Assembly: GCA_036245525.1 (NCBI GenBank)
Contig: BTPG01000003.1
Coordinates: forward strand, 211,919,945 to 211,983,944
Reading direction: 5' to 3'
From: Semisulcospira habei
Lineage: Eukaryota > Mollusca > Gastropoda > Semisulcospiridae
DNA length: 64,000 nucleotides
Both the position numbers and the translations under genes were made by a program. Each line of letters begins with the position of its first letter. The stretch's first letter is position 1. The notes beneath the pieces are model-generated. The model did not search any database. It saw nothing but the letters and a program-made list of their open reading frames with translations, and was not told where the DNA came from. Shown here in pieces: positions 11,318 to 22,686 of the stretch.

Positions 11318-11360
11318 TATTATTATTATTATTATTATTACTATTATTATTATTATTATT
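10741..11360 (+). mobile_element. Full-length tRNA-derived SINE-1 with (TTA)n tail
   Basis: The head has an A box-like TGGCGCAGCGGTTAAAGC and a B box-like GGTTCGATACC, followed by about 350 bp of unique body ending CATATAAATACAATG and a ~200-bp TTA tail (11161-11360). A truncated copy is at 2909-3243 on the minus strand. Such SINEs are transcribed by Pol III and mobilised by a partner LINE; the tail resembles that of the CR1/L2-like LINEs nearby, a possible partner. Confidence 0.85.
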
Positions 11361-11376
11361 AAAGAACATAGGGCTT

Positions 11377-11442
11377 GCAAGAGACATATATCCTCATGAG
11401 CCCCCGCGACTGCGGGGGCTCATGAGGATTTATGTCTCTTGC
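11377..11442. mobile_element. Family B hairpin inserted in the SINE tail
   Basis: Arms GCAAGAGACATATATCCTCA and its near-complement. The element continues to CACTTAAGGGGTTA (about 11479), after which TTA repeats resume (11481-11529), so it interrupts the TTA tail of the SINE. Confidence 0.75.
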
Positions 11443-11479
11443 AGCTGGGTAACGTCCCCCTTGCTCCGGCACTTAAGGG

Positions 11480-11530
<51 letters not shown>

Positions 11531-11539
11531 GTTAGTAGT

Positions 11540-11984
11540 AGTAGTAGTAGTACTAGTATCATTAGCAGATCTTAGTGCCAGCAATACCAAACAAATATTA
11601 TCTTGCGGAAGGAAACGCGGTATCAATTATTTTCATTATTTTTATATTTAATTTTGCTATTTAATTTGGTTTTTATTTGTTGTATGTCTTTCCCTTCAGC
11701 AAATTAATCAACAACATGCTTTCTGTAGCTATTGATTTTGAAGTCCACTCTGATGTCGTGGCCTTAATGTGCAACACAACGTATGTTTCCTTGAACAAAA
11801 AGGTTAGCAAAATCTCTCAGTATTATAATAGAGTTACAACATGAAGCCGGCTTAAAACGCTGTTGAACAGGAAATGCAATCCTGATATTTCGAGGAGAAT
11901 TTTTCATGCAGAGTGGTTCCTGTCTTGTACGTTGCTTTTTTTTTTTAAATTCCAAAGCAGAACTGAATTTCAACAGAAAAAAAA
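11540..11984. other. Unassigned non-coding stretch
   Basis: AT-rich DNA with no exon or recognised element. Confidence 0.4.
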
Positions 11985-12595
11985 GACCGTACAGTTCATG
12001 TCAACACTCAAAAACTCACAGTTCGATTCAACATTAAAAAAAAAAACCTGACAGTTTATTTCAACAGAAAAAAAACCTCACCGTTTATTTCAACAGCCAA
12101 CAACCCACAGTTCATATATACAGCCCAAAACTCACATGTTATTTCTACAGCCAGCAACTCACAGTTCATTTCTACAGCCAAAACTCACAGCTCATTTCTA
12201 CAGCCAAAAACTTAGTTTATTTCTACAGTCAAAAACTTACAGTTTAGTTTATTTCTACAGCTAAAAACTCACAGTTTATTTCTACAGTAAAAAAAACTTA
12301 CAGTTTATTTCTACAGTCAAAAACTTACAGTTTATTTCTACAGTAAAAAAAAAACTTACAGTTTATTTCTACAGTAAAAAAAAAACTTACAGTTTATTTC
12401 TACAGCTAAAAACTCACAGTTTATTTTTACAGTCAACAACTTAAAATTTATTTCTACAGCTAAAAACTCACAGTTTATTTCTACAGTCAAAAACTTACAG
12501 TTTATTTCTACAGCTAAAAACTCACTGTTTATTTCTACACCCAAAAGCTCATAATGCATTTCAACAGCCAAATAAATCATTTTTTTCTAAACACC
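11985..12595. repeat. AT-rich ~27-bp minisatellite
   Basis: Around twenty diverged units carry CAGTTTATTTCTACAG followed by an A-rich CAAAAACT segment of variable length. A-run slippage makes unit length irregular. Confidence 0.85.
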
Positions 12596-12626
12596 AAAAT
12601 ACGAGCAGATACACGGATAGGAATGG

Positions 12627-12705
12627 ACCATGTTAGTTCAAGGGTAGTGCCAGATTAGCTTGGCGAAACATGCGCCAAGCTAATCTAGCACTACCCATGA
12701 AATAT
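12627..12705. mobile_element. Family A hairpin core
   Basis: Arms GTTAGTTCAAGGGTAGTGCC and its partner GGCACTACCC-like sequence reversed, around TTGGCGAAACATGCGCCAA. Element ends are not intact. Confidence 0.65.
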
Positions 12706-13452
12706 GAACCGTATGTCTTTTACACTCGGCGGTGAATGTGCAAGTGGTGGTTTTACTTGTTTATTATGAGACGTCTAAACTGACAACTGTTATTACAAAC
12801 AAGATGAGGATTTCATCACGAAGTCTACCGTATTGTTTGAGCTCACATACGTTTTTCTTTTAGGAACATTTGAGTTGTTCCTGTTTTTAAGCTTCATCCT
12901 GATTCATCTCTCTCCACCTGAACTCCCCTTACACCCCCCCCCCCTCCCAACCCCCATGCCCCAAAAGCCTCTTCTATATGAGCTTGCATGCATTTCCACC
13001 TTTTCCACAATACGTTCGCAGACATCAAAACAAACATAGAGAGGCCGTCTTCCTAAATCAAATCAGAGTTGCAGAAATTGCGTCAGCTCATACACATGAA
13101 AAACACTGACGTGTGGATGCTTAGTGGCAGTTAGGAACATTGTATAGCACTGACGCGTTTGGTGCTTTTACGTCACCGCTACTGTGTGATTCCTCTCTAG
13201 AAGTCGAGGATTTTTACTTTTGTCATTCTTTCTGCAATGAATTTTTATTTTCGAAAAAGATGAACAGGTCCAAAGCTGGCTAACGAACTCATCTAGTGTC
13301 TTTTTCCAGCCTCGCTATATGATCAAAATTGCGGATTCTTATTTGGCATTACCGGCTTTCTATAAACGGTCATTTAACTCGGGAATGAGATATTCAATTT
13401 AAATCTGCTCGGAGGCTCTCCTAGACACCCTCTTATTGAAGCAGTTTATCTA
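12706..13452. other. Unassigned intronic stretch
   Basis: A C-rich pyrimidine tract lies near 12915-12960. No exon is identified up to the Tc1 terminus. Confidence 0.4.
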
Positions 13453-14994
13453 TACTGATCAACAAAAGAAACGCGAAGTAGCCCCTTCAAATCACATTTA
13501 TCCAACATTTGAAAGTCGATTTCAGACAAACCATACAACGGATGTTATCGACATTTTAGGGATGAAATCATGGACACCAGCGTAATCAGTGTGGAAGTTT
13601 ATTCTGTATTTGGAGCAAGCATGGCACAGCACAAAGTCAATATGGCGTGTGACCCCCATTGGCGTTGATGACGGCTTGGCAGCGTCGGCGCGTAGAGTGC
13701 ATTAGGCGGTTGACAGCAGCCCTGGGGATGTTGTTCCAGTCCTGGACAATGGTATTCTCCAGTTCTGCGGCTGTCGTTGGTCTGGGGCGTACAGCGTTGA
13801 CCTCCCTTTGCAGTTGGTCCCAGAGATGTTCGATGGGATTGAGGTCTGGGCTGAGGGCAGGCCAGGCTATGACTGGGATGTTGTGCTGCTTCAAGGTGCT
13901 GGGTGATACGTGCAGTGTGTGTACGCGCATTATCTTGCTGCAAGATGAAGTTTTTGCGTTTCTGAGAAAATGGCAGGACATATGGGTGTAGTGCTTGGTC
14001 AACGTAGCGCTGAGCTGTAATGCCATTTCCGCGACCTGGTACGAGTCCACGGAAGAACACATGTCCTACTGTCTGGTTCAGGGTAATCCCACCCCAAATC
14101 ATCACGCTTGGCCCGCCCCAGGCATTGTTCTCCAGCACACAGCCATAAGAGTTCACCCCTTCTCCGCCACACTCTTATGCGCCCATCTGCATGGCTGATG
14201 CAGTAGCGGCTCTCGCCCGTGAACAGGACGTTCTGCAACTGTCGCCAGGTCCAGTCGACATTAGCCTATGACCACTGTAGGCGTGTACGTCGATGACGGT
14301 CAGTAAAAACAGGTCAACGGGCTGGACGGCGGTTGTGCAGATTATGCTCCTCTAGCCGTCGTCGCACTGTCTGGCCACTGGTGGGTGCCTGGTGGTTGCC
14401 GATAACTTCTCTTGCCGTTTCCTCTACCGGCTGAAAGCGATTTCGCACGTGAACCCGGAAAATGTGGCGGTCTTGCCGTGGAGTTGTCACACGTGGTCGT
14501 CCGCTTCGGGGAGCGTCAGCAGAAGACCCGTTGACATGATAGCGTTGCTGCAGCCTGTAAATGGTCGAAATATGACAATTAAAGGCCACTGCCACAGCTT
14601 GTGGATCTTCTCCGGCTTCCAAACGCCCAAAAGCTCGTTCTCGTTGGGGAGCACTACGTCTTGGCATGGTTGATGTGGCAACGGCAAAAGTGACAAAAGG
14701 CGTAACACTGCTGATTTGTTATTGCCTTGCGTTGCTGAACACAGTTCATGACCCAACATCGCTCTGCAGTGTATGCACGCGCGTGGAAAGTATACGCCGT
14801 GCGTCCTAACCAATATGGGTGCCTTGTGCACAGGGAGGGTAACACGGTTAATACAGTACGGTGACTGCATGCTTAGGCCTTCATGTTGTTGCTCGTACTC
14901 TGGCTATCAAAAATAGTGTAACTTGTATATTCGTGCATTTTTCATACAAATATAACATACACTCGAATTTCGCGGTTTCTTTTGTTGATCAGTA
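13453..14994 (-). mobile_element. Tc1/mariner transposon, decayed
   Basis: Terminal inverted repeats of about 25 bp start TACTGATCAACAAAAGAAAC on the left and end with the complement on the right, differing by one inserted base. They are flanked by TA on both sides (13451-13452, 14995-14996), the Tc1/mariner target. The 1,542-bp interior holds a broken transposase on the minus strand. It lies in intron 1 of the host gene, antisense to it. Confidence 0.92.
13637..14667 (-). pseudogene. Tc1-like transposase pseudogene
   Basis: Reading on the minus strand from ATG at 14667: helix-turn-helix region (PRRSAPQRERAFGRLEAGED) ending near 14314, then the DDE domain in other frames. The first catalytic Asp region reads FTGESRY where the family has FTDESRF/Y, so the Asp is Gly. 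The second is QQDNARTHTA, and the last SPDLNPIEHLWDQL supplies the Glu. An in-frame stop lies between HTH and DDE (near 14270), and frames shift near 14165 and 13890. It should encode no active enzyme. Confidence 0.9.
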
Positions 14995-15037
14995 TATTTT
15001 CAAGATTCTACGTACGCAAACTTCGGAGATTTTCGTG

Positions 15038-15041
<4 letters not shown>

Positions 15042-15118
<77 letters not shown>

Positions 15119-15142
15119 ACACGCACGCACGCACGCACACAC
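15042..15142. repeat. (AC)n microsatellite
   Basis: About 100 bp of AC units with GC interruptions, just beyond the Tc1 element. Confidence 0.95.
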
Positions 15143-15647
15143 AAGCACACGCGAGTAGCTAGACGTGACGTCATTTTTATCTTGTTTCTTCTTTGCCATC
15201 TTAGGCCCGCCCGCCTGATATGTTATTCGCATGCTATTGAACGGGCTCCGACCGAACCCCATCTCAAAGTCTCCTGTATTTTTTTTAGTACGGTAGACAA
15301 AAAGGTCCGCACGTGTTGGTTTGTATAAGAAAGGTCACAATTGTAACCGGAAACCTGAATCAGGTGCGCAAACATGTAAGAGAAAAGCCTTTCCGGTGTT
15401 AACAAAAGCTGTATTGATTTTCTTAACGCGTGAATACATTTCTTTATGTGGTTTTGTTTTCCCACACAACATCGCTGTTTCGTGTGAAAAGCACTGCACT
15501 ATGAATCAGTCCAGTCTGTGTTGATAAACAAAAGTCGAATCCTTGCGCGCACTTTTTTTTTTCAAGCGTGTTTTGGAGAAACAACACCACCATGTTTGTA
15601 AGGCAAAACAAAGACCAAAACTGTCTCGTAGATAAATGTAACGTGGG

Positions 15648-15674
15648 AAGGTCCAAAATCACAGACCAGCGATT
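15648..15674. repeat. Family C single-arm relic
   Basis: AAGGTCCAAAATCACAGACC is one arm of the C hairpin; the facing arm is missing. Confidence 0.55.
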
Positions 15675-15692
15675 CATGCCGCAAAGAAAGGT

Positions 15693-15906
15693 TTAACCCT
15701 TTTAGCCCCTCTGGTGCAGTTCCCAAATTTTGGTAGTGTTACTTAACGACTATGTACCAGTTGCAGGAGGCGGATTGACTATGATAATTCAAGGGTAGTG
15801 CCAGATTAGCTTGGCGCCTGAAGGCGCCAAGCGAATCTGGCACTATCCTTGAATTAGCATGGCCAATCAATCTGCTGCAGTAAAGGGTTTACGCTTAAAG
15901 AGTTAA
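15693..15906. mobile_element. Family A element, reverse orientation
   Basis: TTAACCCTTTTAGCCCC on the left and AAAGAG-TTAA on the right bound a complete palindrome with TTGGCGCC centre. The right terminus is diverged from the GGGGCTAAATGGG seen elsewhere. Confidence 0.85.
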
Positions 15907-16140
15907 ACTAATACGCAGAACCCGTACTGGGTCTGTGTTCATCTATTACCCTTTCAGCAGCACAGATGCACTGCTATAGGCCGTGTGGCATCAGAGAGCA
16001 CAACGGTTTTCCCAAATACCTCCTCAAAGAAGCAATTTTCTATACGTCTTTGAGAACATTATATCATTTAATGCCAATTGATCTAATATGGAATTAAAAA
16101 ACAACAACTGAACTCCTGTGATTTGTCGATTTGGCTGTAC

Positions 16141-16256
16141 AGTCGTTAAAATAAATAAATAATTTAAAAAATAATTTAAATAAATAATTAAATAATTAAA
16201 TAAATAAAACAATAAATAAATAAAATAAATAAATAAATAAATAAATAAATAAATTG
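16141..16256. repeat. (AAAT)n microsatellite
   Basis: AAATAAATAA repeats with short interruptions. Confidence 0.9.
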
Positions 16257-16535
16257 GTGAAAAGAAAAGAACAAGCCATTTTCAATATCCCAAAATAAAA
16301 TAGAGCCCCGGAAGATTTCAATATCCAGCTCAAGCATGAAGACTTCATGTATACCAGCGCTGTTTCAGGTTTGAAAACTTGGCCAATTCACGTGAAAATG
16401 AATCTGTCTCATACTTGGCTAAATATGTTTGGGGCACATTTAGGGATGTAAAATCAGTCATTTCAAATGACGCATCGTCAGAGGTTCTTGGAAGTAAATC
16501 GTTTTAAGTCAAACTGGCACTAAATGATAATTGTT

Positions 16536-17437
16536 CTAAGTTTGGTCTAGAAAAGTGGCTCTTTTCTAAGATTGGTCTAGAAAAGTGGCTCTTTGCTAAG
16601 ATTGGTATAGAAAAGTGGCTCTTTGCTAAGATTGGTATAGAAAAGTGGCTCTTTGCTAAGATTGGTATAGAAAAGTGGCTCTTTGCTAAGATTGGTAGAG
16701 AAAAGTGGCTTTTTGCTAAGATTGGTATAGAAAAGTGGCTCTTTGCTAAGATTGGCATAGAAAAGTGGCTCTTTGCTAAGATTGGTATAGAAAAGTGGCT
16801 CTTTGCTAAGATTGGTAGAGAAAAGTGGCTCTTTGCTAAGATTGGTATAGAAAAGTGGCTCTTTGCTAAGATTGGTATAGAAAAGTGTCTCTTTGCTAAG
16901 ATTGGTATAGAAAAGTGGCTCTTTGCTAAGATTGGTGTAGAAAAGTGGCTCTTTGCTAAGATTGGTATAGAAAAGTGGCTCTTTGCTAAGATTGGTACAG
17001 AAAAGTGGCTCTTTGCTAAGATTGGTACAGAAAAGTGGCTCTTTGCTAAGATTGGTATAGAAAAGTGGCTCTTTGCTAAGATTGGTATAGAAAAGTGGCT
17101 CTTTGCTAAGATTGGTACAGAAAAGTGGCTCTTTTCTAAGATTGGTATAGAAAAGTGGCTCTTTGCTAAGATTGGTATAGAAAAGTGGCTCTTTGCTAAG
17201 ATTGGTATAGAAAAGTGGCTCTTTGCTAAGATTGGTATAGAAAAGTGGCTCTTTGCTAAGATTGGTATAGAAAAGTGGCTCTTTGCTAAGATTGGTAGAG
17301 AAAAGTGGCTTTTTGCTAAAATTGGTATAGAAAAGTGGCTCTTTGCTAAGATTGGTATAGAAAAGTGGCTCTTTGCTAAGATTGGTATAGAAAAGTGGCT
17401 CTTTGCTAAGATTGGTATAGAAAAGTGGCTCTTTGCT
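16536..17437. repeat. 30-bp minisatellite, about 30 near-identical units
   Basis: The unit contains CTTTGCTAAGATTGG then a variable TATAG/TAGAG/TACAG and AAAAGTGGCT. Every unit is exactly 30 bp with almost no indels. Because 30 is divisible by three, long open frames run across it on the minus strand; they are not supported as genes. Confidence 0.95.
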
Positions 17438-17498
17438 GAGACAGTTGAGAAAAAAAAAAACTTTGTGCGCTCCGATTTCAAACGACCTATAAAATATC

Positions 17499-17712
17499 TT
17501 AACCCTCTTAACCTCACTACACATTTTCAGACTTTTGGAGGCGTTGTCTAACGACTATGTACCAGTTGTAGGAGATGGACTGATCATGATAATTTCAAGG
17601 GTAGTGCCAGGTGAGCTTGGCGCCTTCAGGCGCCAAGCTCATCTGGCACTACCCTTGAATTATCATGATCAATCCATCTCCTGCTGCAGCGTCCCGGGGT
17701 TGAATGGGTTAA
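17499..17712. mobile_element. Family A element, reverse orientation
   Basis: TTAACCCTCTTAACCTC on the left and GGGGTTGAATGGG-TTAA on the right. The core keeps long arms around TTGGCGCC, with GAGCTTGG/CCAAGCTC in place of TAGCTTGG/CCAAGCTA in both arms, a matched change. Confidence 0.85.
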
Positions 17713-18046
17713 TACATGAAGACAATTTCACAGCGCACAAAATGGCCTTTTAAAACAAACAAACAAACAAACAAAAAAAAAACCCCACAAAAACCTCACA
17801 AACCGATGCCTCAGAACGACAGTAAGTCCACTTTTGTGAAAAGCGCAATTTTCATGTCAATGAAAATGTCGTCCTTCACGAAAATGAGCTTGCTATCTTT
17901 TGCCTAGGCAGGGCAGAATGTGTCGCTGGCTGCAGCGATATGAACTAGCCAGCAAGAGAGAAAAAGAAAATATCTTATTACATCTAATGCGTTTCGTAAA
18001 CATATTTATACAACTACAAGTTACGTGTTTGGGCAGGTCCATACCC

Positions 18047-18122
18047 ATAAAGCAAAAGACCGTCCGACAGACGTCGGCCGCATTGGGCCTTCGTCGCCCC
18101 GAGGGTCCTTTTGCTTAATGGG
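18047..18122. mobile_element. Family D hairpin
   Basis: The ends ACCCATAAAGCAAAAG and CTTTTGCTTAATGGGT are inverted around a GTCGGCCGCATTGGGCC centre. Confidence 0.75.
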
Positions 18123-19620
18123 TAAAAGTCAACTGATTTATATAACTGAAAGGTTACCTGACATACATGCTAGAAAAAAAATTGTTATTTCGACCGAATG
18201 ATATGCAAATTGATGGTTATAAATTCTGTTGTAAAGCAGTGTTTTGGTCTCTTGTATCGAGTGTGTTGGAGCTAGACTTTGGTAATGGAGCACGCATTCA
18301 TATCACATGAAAGGTCACTTGTGACGAACAAGCAGTAATTTATCACTGCCTTCTGACGTAATTGGGGCACCGATGTTCCTTCAAGGTAAAAAAAAAAAAA
18401 GAAAAGACAGTAACATGAACATAAAACATTAAACGGCAACATCGAATTAATGGTCTGAAATCACATTAATAGATGTCTCTAGATACAAAAGACAGAAATT
18501 TCTTTGTGAAGCTCCTCAAAGCCATTCGGATTTTGCAGATCGGCTGCACAAGCAAAGCCAAATTATATACTGACTTCCATTAAAAACACACATTTTTCAC
18601 CAAAGCGCTTTTCTTCGTAAATATGCTTTAATCCAGGTTATTTTGACGTCATTTATTAGAAAATGTTATGAAGAGTGTTTTATGTCGTGTGCAAATAGAC
18701 TGTTTAGTCTGAAAAAATCGCACATCGATGACTTATGACGTCATCAGTGACACTGCCATCACAGGATATTGAAAGTGTAGTGGAGAGCATCTGCAGAGGA
18801 CACAGCTGAAAGCCAACCAATGTGCAGTGTCACTAAGGTCCGTGTGCATGAAAATCCGGCCTGTTTGGTCTTGACCTACTTTTTGTTTGTCAAAGGCACC
18901 TAAATAATCAACATGACCTACAAACATGAAAATCAAAAAGTTCTTTATTTTTAGGTTAGCGGCCATATTTACCTGATCAAATGGATATGGGTGTGTTCGT
19001 TATCTCTGTGTGAGTCACTGGAGCATAAACAAATGGGCTGAAAGTAATTCACAATAAATCAAATAAGATTTATTAAAGAAAATGATGTGCACCGGAAGTT
19101 ATGGTTCTCTAATGAATTTTTCGAGTCAAATTTCGTTTCAGACAGTTAATAACATCATAAGCAATCCACACAACTTGTGTGTTAAAACATATCACAGGAA
19201 ACTTGCTTTACAGAGTGTGTTCAGTTTCGCTTATTTTCACCACTAAAGAAACCATGTGTCCTCTAAGGTAGCCATGGGCGATAACTTATCCATTTTTTGT
19301 GTGAAGGTAGCTCAGACTGTAGGCTGAACATCTGAAGTAAGCAACAAATAAAAATGTCTTATTTTGCTGTCAGGGTGGCTCTTTGTTTGCGGGTACACTT
19401 ACAGACACTTTTCTCGCTTTTAATGGAAGTCAGTATATTTTGCGGTCCTTATACACGTTTTTACTTCTCGCGTGCGCGTGCATCTCTTAAAATTGGTTTA
19501 ATTAAAATACGTGCTGTTCTATGCGGCTCTAGGCCGCAAAGGCCCACAATCACACCTCAGCTTACTTCCCTTTGATCCGGACTCCAAGCATACATTATTT
19601 TGAAAAGCGGACGCTAGCAG
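18123..19620. other. Intronic stretch without recognisable element
   Basis: About 1.5 kb of AT-rich DNA with no exon with splice sites in phase, no RNA gene and no clear repeat. It is the longest plain stretch in the window. Confidence 0.5.
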
Positions 19621-19621
19621 C

Positions 19622-19648
19622 AGGGGGGGGGGGGGGGGGGGGGGGGGG
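19622..19648. repeat. Poly-G tract
   Basis: An uninterrupted run of about 26 G; length may be affected by sequencing error. Confidence 0.9.
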
Positions 19649-19724
19649 AACCAACATTAAAGGACACATGTAAGACACTTTTTAGGGTGGATCGCAGACT
19701 TTGACATGATAATAGGAAAACAAT

Positions 19725-19792
19725 GTGTGCTGGTCTGTGATTTTGGACCTGAAGGCTACAGCCGTAAGGTCCAAAATCACAGACCAGCACAC
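19725..19792. mobile_element. Family C hairpin, well preserved
   Basis: The arms GTGTGCTGGTCTGTGATTTT and AAAATCACAGACCAGCACAC are perfect complements, with a short centre. Confidence 0.85.
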
Positions 19793-20113
19793 AGACAAGG
19801 ATAATAATTATGTGAAAGAAAAAAATGGAGGTCACGAGTGAAGCCTGTCCACGCGTATCACGTGCCGAGTGTGTTCAATTCCATTGGTGAAGATTTAGTG
19901 TGATCCCTCTAGAGGCACGCGCTGAGGCAGCTTGAAGAATGTGTCCCTGAGGTACGTAACCCACAAGTACGGTGTATTTTGCGCCGATCGCTCACACACA
20001 CACACGACCTGCATATCCGACTTGTCGATAACTTGGCGCGATTTTTCAAAACATTGCGTCGCGCTTTTTGAAACCTCTAGGCCCCGTGTTGAAACCCGAT
20101 TGTATACTTTTTT

Positions 20114-20205
20114 TTAACCCTTTGCATGTCGGTAGCGGTTTTAGTCGCGATGATTCCTGCAGGAATCATCGCGACTAAAGCCGCTACCGACACGCAAAGG
20201 GTTAA
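20114..20205. mobile_element. Family F TTAA hairpin, nearly perfect
   Basis: TTAACCCTTTGCATGTCGG on the left and ACACGCAAAGGG-TTAA on the right. The arms meet with no loop at GTCGCGATGATTCCTGCAGG. Only a few mismatches separate the arms. TTAA plus CCC/GGG is the piggyBac-type signature. Confidence 0.88.
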
Positions 20206-20567
20206 TACGTTAATATCATGTGGGCGCTTGCTCCAGTTCTGAATTCTATACAGTGGCTCAAAGCGCCAAGAACTGCACCTAATGCGCATGCTCACGTGAA
20301 ACACACACATTCACTGTCAAGTCAAACGCGGCGCAAGACTGGACGTTCACGCGGCCACTACTGAAATTGTGATTGTTTGTATTCTGAAATGTATAAAGTG
20401 GCCTGAAACCAGTTCCAGTACCTTTCTTGAACCTTACGCCTGTTCTGTAAACATTATACAGCTTTCTGGCAGTCGTGTGTACTTTTTTTGTAACTTGAAC
20501 GCCTTTTAAAAGCTTTCTTATTATTATAGTTGCGCCGTTTTGTACTACAACCAAGAAAATCATAGCA

Positions 20568-20596
20568 AAGGAAGAAACACGCTTAGCAAAGACAGT

Positions 20597-20660
<64 letters not shown>

Positions 20661-20706
20661 TCTTGTATAGCGCCTAACCTCGGAAATTAGAGCTCTATAA
20701 GGCGCT
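20568..20706 (-). repeat. Family N arm joined to a minus-strand LINE tail
   Basis: GAAACACGCTTAGCAAAGACAGTT (one N arm) is followed by an ATA tract (20599-20656) and AGTTCTTGTATAGCGCC.., the reverse of the ATT-tailed LINE end seen elsewhere. Confidence 0.6.
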
Positions 20707-20713
20707 TAACAAA

Positions 20714-20815
20714 TGATAATTCAAGGGTAGTGCCTTCTCCTGCAAATGGAGCATAGTCGTTAAGAGACACCTCCAGAATTTGGAAAATGTGGCCGTTGAG
20801 TCAAATGAGTTAATG
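20714..20815. repeat. Internal-deletion family A element
   Basis: ATGATAATTCAAGGGTAGTGCC joins straight to TTCTCCTGCAAATGG, so the centre and right arm of the hairpin are deleted. The right flank ends CAAATGAG-TTAA. Confidence 0.7.
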
Positions 20816-20819
20816 AACA

Positions 20820-21560
20820 TTTTGTCTTGAATTTCGTTTCTGTGAGATATATCAAGGGTTTGAATGAGACTTGGATTGGAAATACTGACGCGGTCGGAAT
20901 TGTTCCTACGTCTCTGCCGGCATGGGTTTGGTACCGTGTTCCAGAGGAATCTGATGAAGGGACGGGGCAATGTGTCTCTAGGACCTGAGTTAAAAGGATA
21001 CAAATTAAATTAAATGGCCCAGAAAGCTTGAGAGCTCCCCATCTCCTTTCACTGCCAGTGTCACTGGCCAGACGTGCATCGATCTTTACTCTCTGATAGT
21101 TTAGACGTAGTGCCTCAATAGCTCGACGACTCCCAAGGTTCTCAGGAAAAGATGGATCGTTAAGGACAGTGCAGACGATTTCAGGAAATGGAGTAAATAT
21201 GATACCGCAAGGATTGGCAATTTTATTTAACAGCTGGTGTTGGAAATGGAAGTTGTTGTTTTACCATCTCACCAGAGAAGGGATTTGAAATTCCAGCAAC
21301 AAGCTTTCTTTTCATCTCAAAGAAACCGATACCGCCCTAAGAAGGCAACACACAGTTAGTACAATTTTGTGCATAGCTGGATTTTCATTATTATACAATG
21401 AAAATGTCGCTTTTCACAAAAGAGGACGTGTTGCTTTCTTCCTTCCGAGGGCATTATGTCTTGGCCATAAGCTGAAACCTGTCACTCCAGATTTTCTCAG
21501 AAAGTGAAATCATCATGAGATTTTGTTGCACGCTACACGGGGTTATAAAGAAATGAGCTC
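20820..21560. other. Unassigned intronic stretch
   Basis: No exon, hairpin or known repeat was recognised here. Confidence 0.4.
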
Positions 21561-21790
21561 CTCTGTGCATGCTATAGGGGTGCATGAGGATCTAACCTTC
21601 ACACTGTTAACCCTCTATGCATGCTGTAGGGGATCTAACCTTCACATTGTTAACCCTCTATGCATGCTGTAAGGGTGCACGAGGATCCAACCTTCACATT
21701 GTTAACCGTCTATGCATGCTGTAGGGGATCTAACCTTCACACTGTTAACCCTCTATGCATGCTGTAGGGGATCTAACCTTCACACTGTTA
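21560..21790. repeat. ~45-50-bp tandem repeat, four to five units
   Basis: Units carry CTATGCATGCTGTAGGGG then ATCTAACCTTCACA and TGTTAACC. Confidence 0.85.
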
Positions 21791-21889
21791 ACGCGGTCAG
21801 TGTCAGCTGACGCAGACTTTAATTGTTTCTGCAGTCTTCGTTAATTTAAAACCTAGCTGTCCCAGGAACATGGATTCCAAATGGCTTCC

Positions 21890-21955
21890 GCAAGAGACAT
21901 AGATCCTCATGAGCCCCCGCAACTGCGGGGGCTCATGAGGATCTATGCCTCTTGC
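21890..21955. mobile_element. Family B hairpin
   Basis: Arms GCAAGAGACATAGATCCTCA and TGAGGATCTATGCCTCTTGC around CCCCCGCAACTGCGGGGG. The wider element may start at TTAACGC near 21788. Confidence 0.8.
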
Positions 21956-22249
21956 AGTTGGGTTTTGTTCACATTTTATCGGCACTGACAGTTTAAGCTG
22001 AAACCCAGCACTCCGGGCTTTTTTTCTTTTTTTCTTTCAGAAATTGAAATCTTCATTAGTATTTTGACAGTCTACAAGGGGCTGTGAAGAAACGTGCACC
22101 TCGCTGTATGCTCTAGGGGGTACATAACGATCTAACCTCCTTACAGTTAATGGTCAGCCGCATTTACATCTGTTCTACCTCGTGACCGAGTCTCTTCCAG
22201 CAAACAAAAATTGATACGAGTACAACGGAACTGTTTTCAGCGAGCACTT

Positions 22250-22337
22250 TGGTAATGAGAGATCACCTAGCTGAAGATCAACACGGAGATGCCTGTAGCC
22301 ACCCATATCATGCTCTGTATTGACAGGCGATGATTTT
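22250..22337. repeat. Possible degraded family E hairpin
   Basis: GAGATCACCT on one side and CTGTAGCCACC..ATGACAGGCGATGA-like sequence on the other resemble family E. Weak. Confidence 0.35.
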
Positions 22338-22361
22338 TGTTCCCTGGGGAACACCTGACTT

Positions 22362-22583
22362 TTAACCCCCTCGCGGCTGCCAGTGATCGCAAATTTCGCG
22401 TCTGGAACGACTGCAGAGTGACCGACATTCAGTTGGAAATGGGAACATAAAGGCGGAAAGAACACAGGCATAACAAAGAGACATAAATCCTCATGAGCCC
22501 CCCGCGACTGCGGGGGGCTCATGAGGATTTATGTCTCTTGAAGATGGGTGGCGTTCGCCTGGCCCAGGCAGTTAAGGGGTTAA
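22362..22583. mobile_element. Complete family B TTAA element
   Basis: TTAACCCCCTCGCGGCTGCC on the left and GGCAGTTAAGGGG-TTAA on the right. The core palindrome (22474-22540) has ATAAATCC/GGATTTAT and GAGAC/GTCTC in both arms instead of ATAGATCC/GGATCTAT and GAGGC/GCCTC, so the arms changed together. Confidence 0.85.
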
Positions 22584-22686
22584 GGCCACTTTTTTTTCTG
22601 GCGAAGGGGTGGCTGTTCAAAACATGTTCTACCGCATCATCTGCGCGCTTGTCTCTTTTCTCCTGAGTACTTTTGTCTACTATTCT

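Noticed and set aside
11020..11535. Poly-Leu/Tyr/Asn frames over the TTA tract
   Set aside because: Artefact of the SINE's (TTA)n tail.
16504..17524. Minus-strand frames of 337 and 315 codons
   Set aside because: They are two frames of one 30-bp minisatellite; no start context, codon bias or domain supports coding.
20114..20205. Rho-independent-type terminator or bacterial attenuator
   Set aside because: The hairpin is one of several dispersed TTAA-bounded copies in eukaryotic introns, with no T run or operon context.
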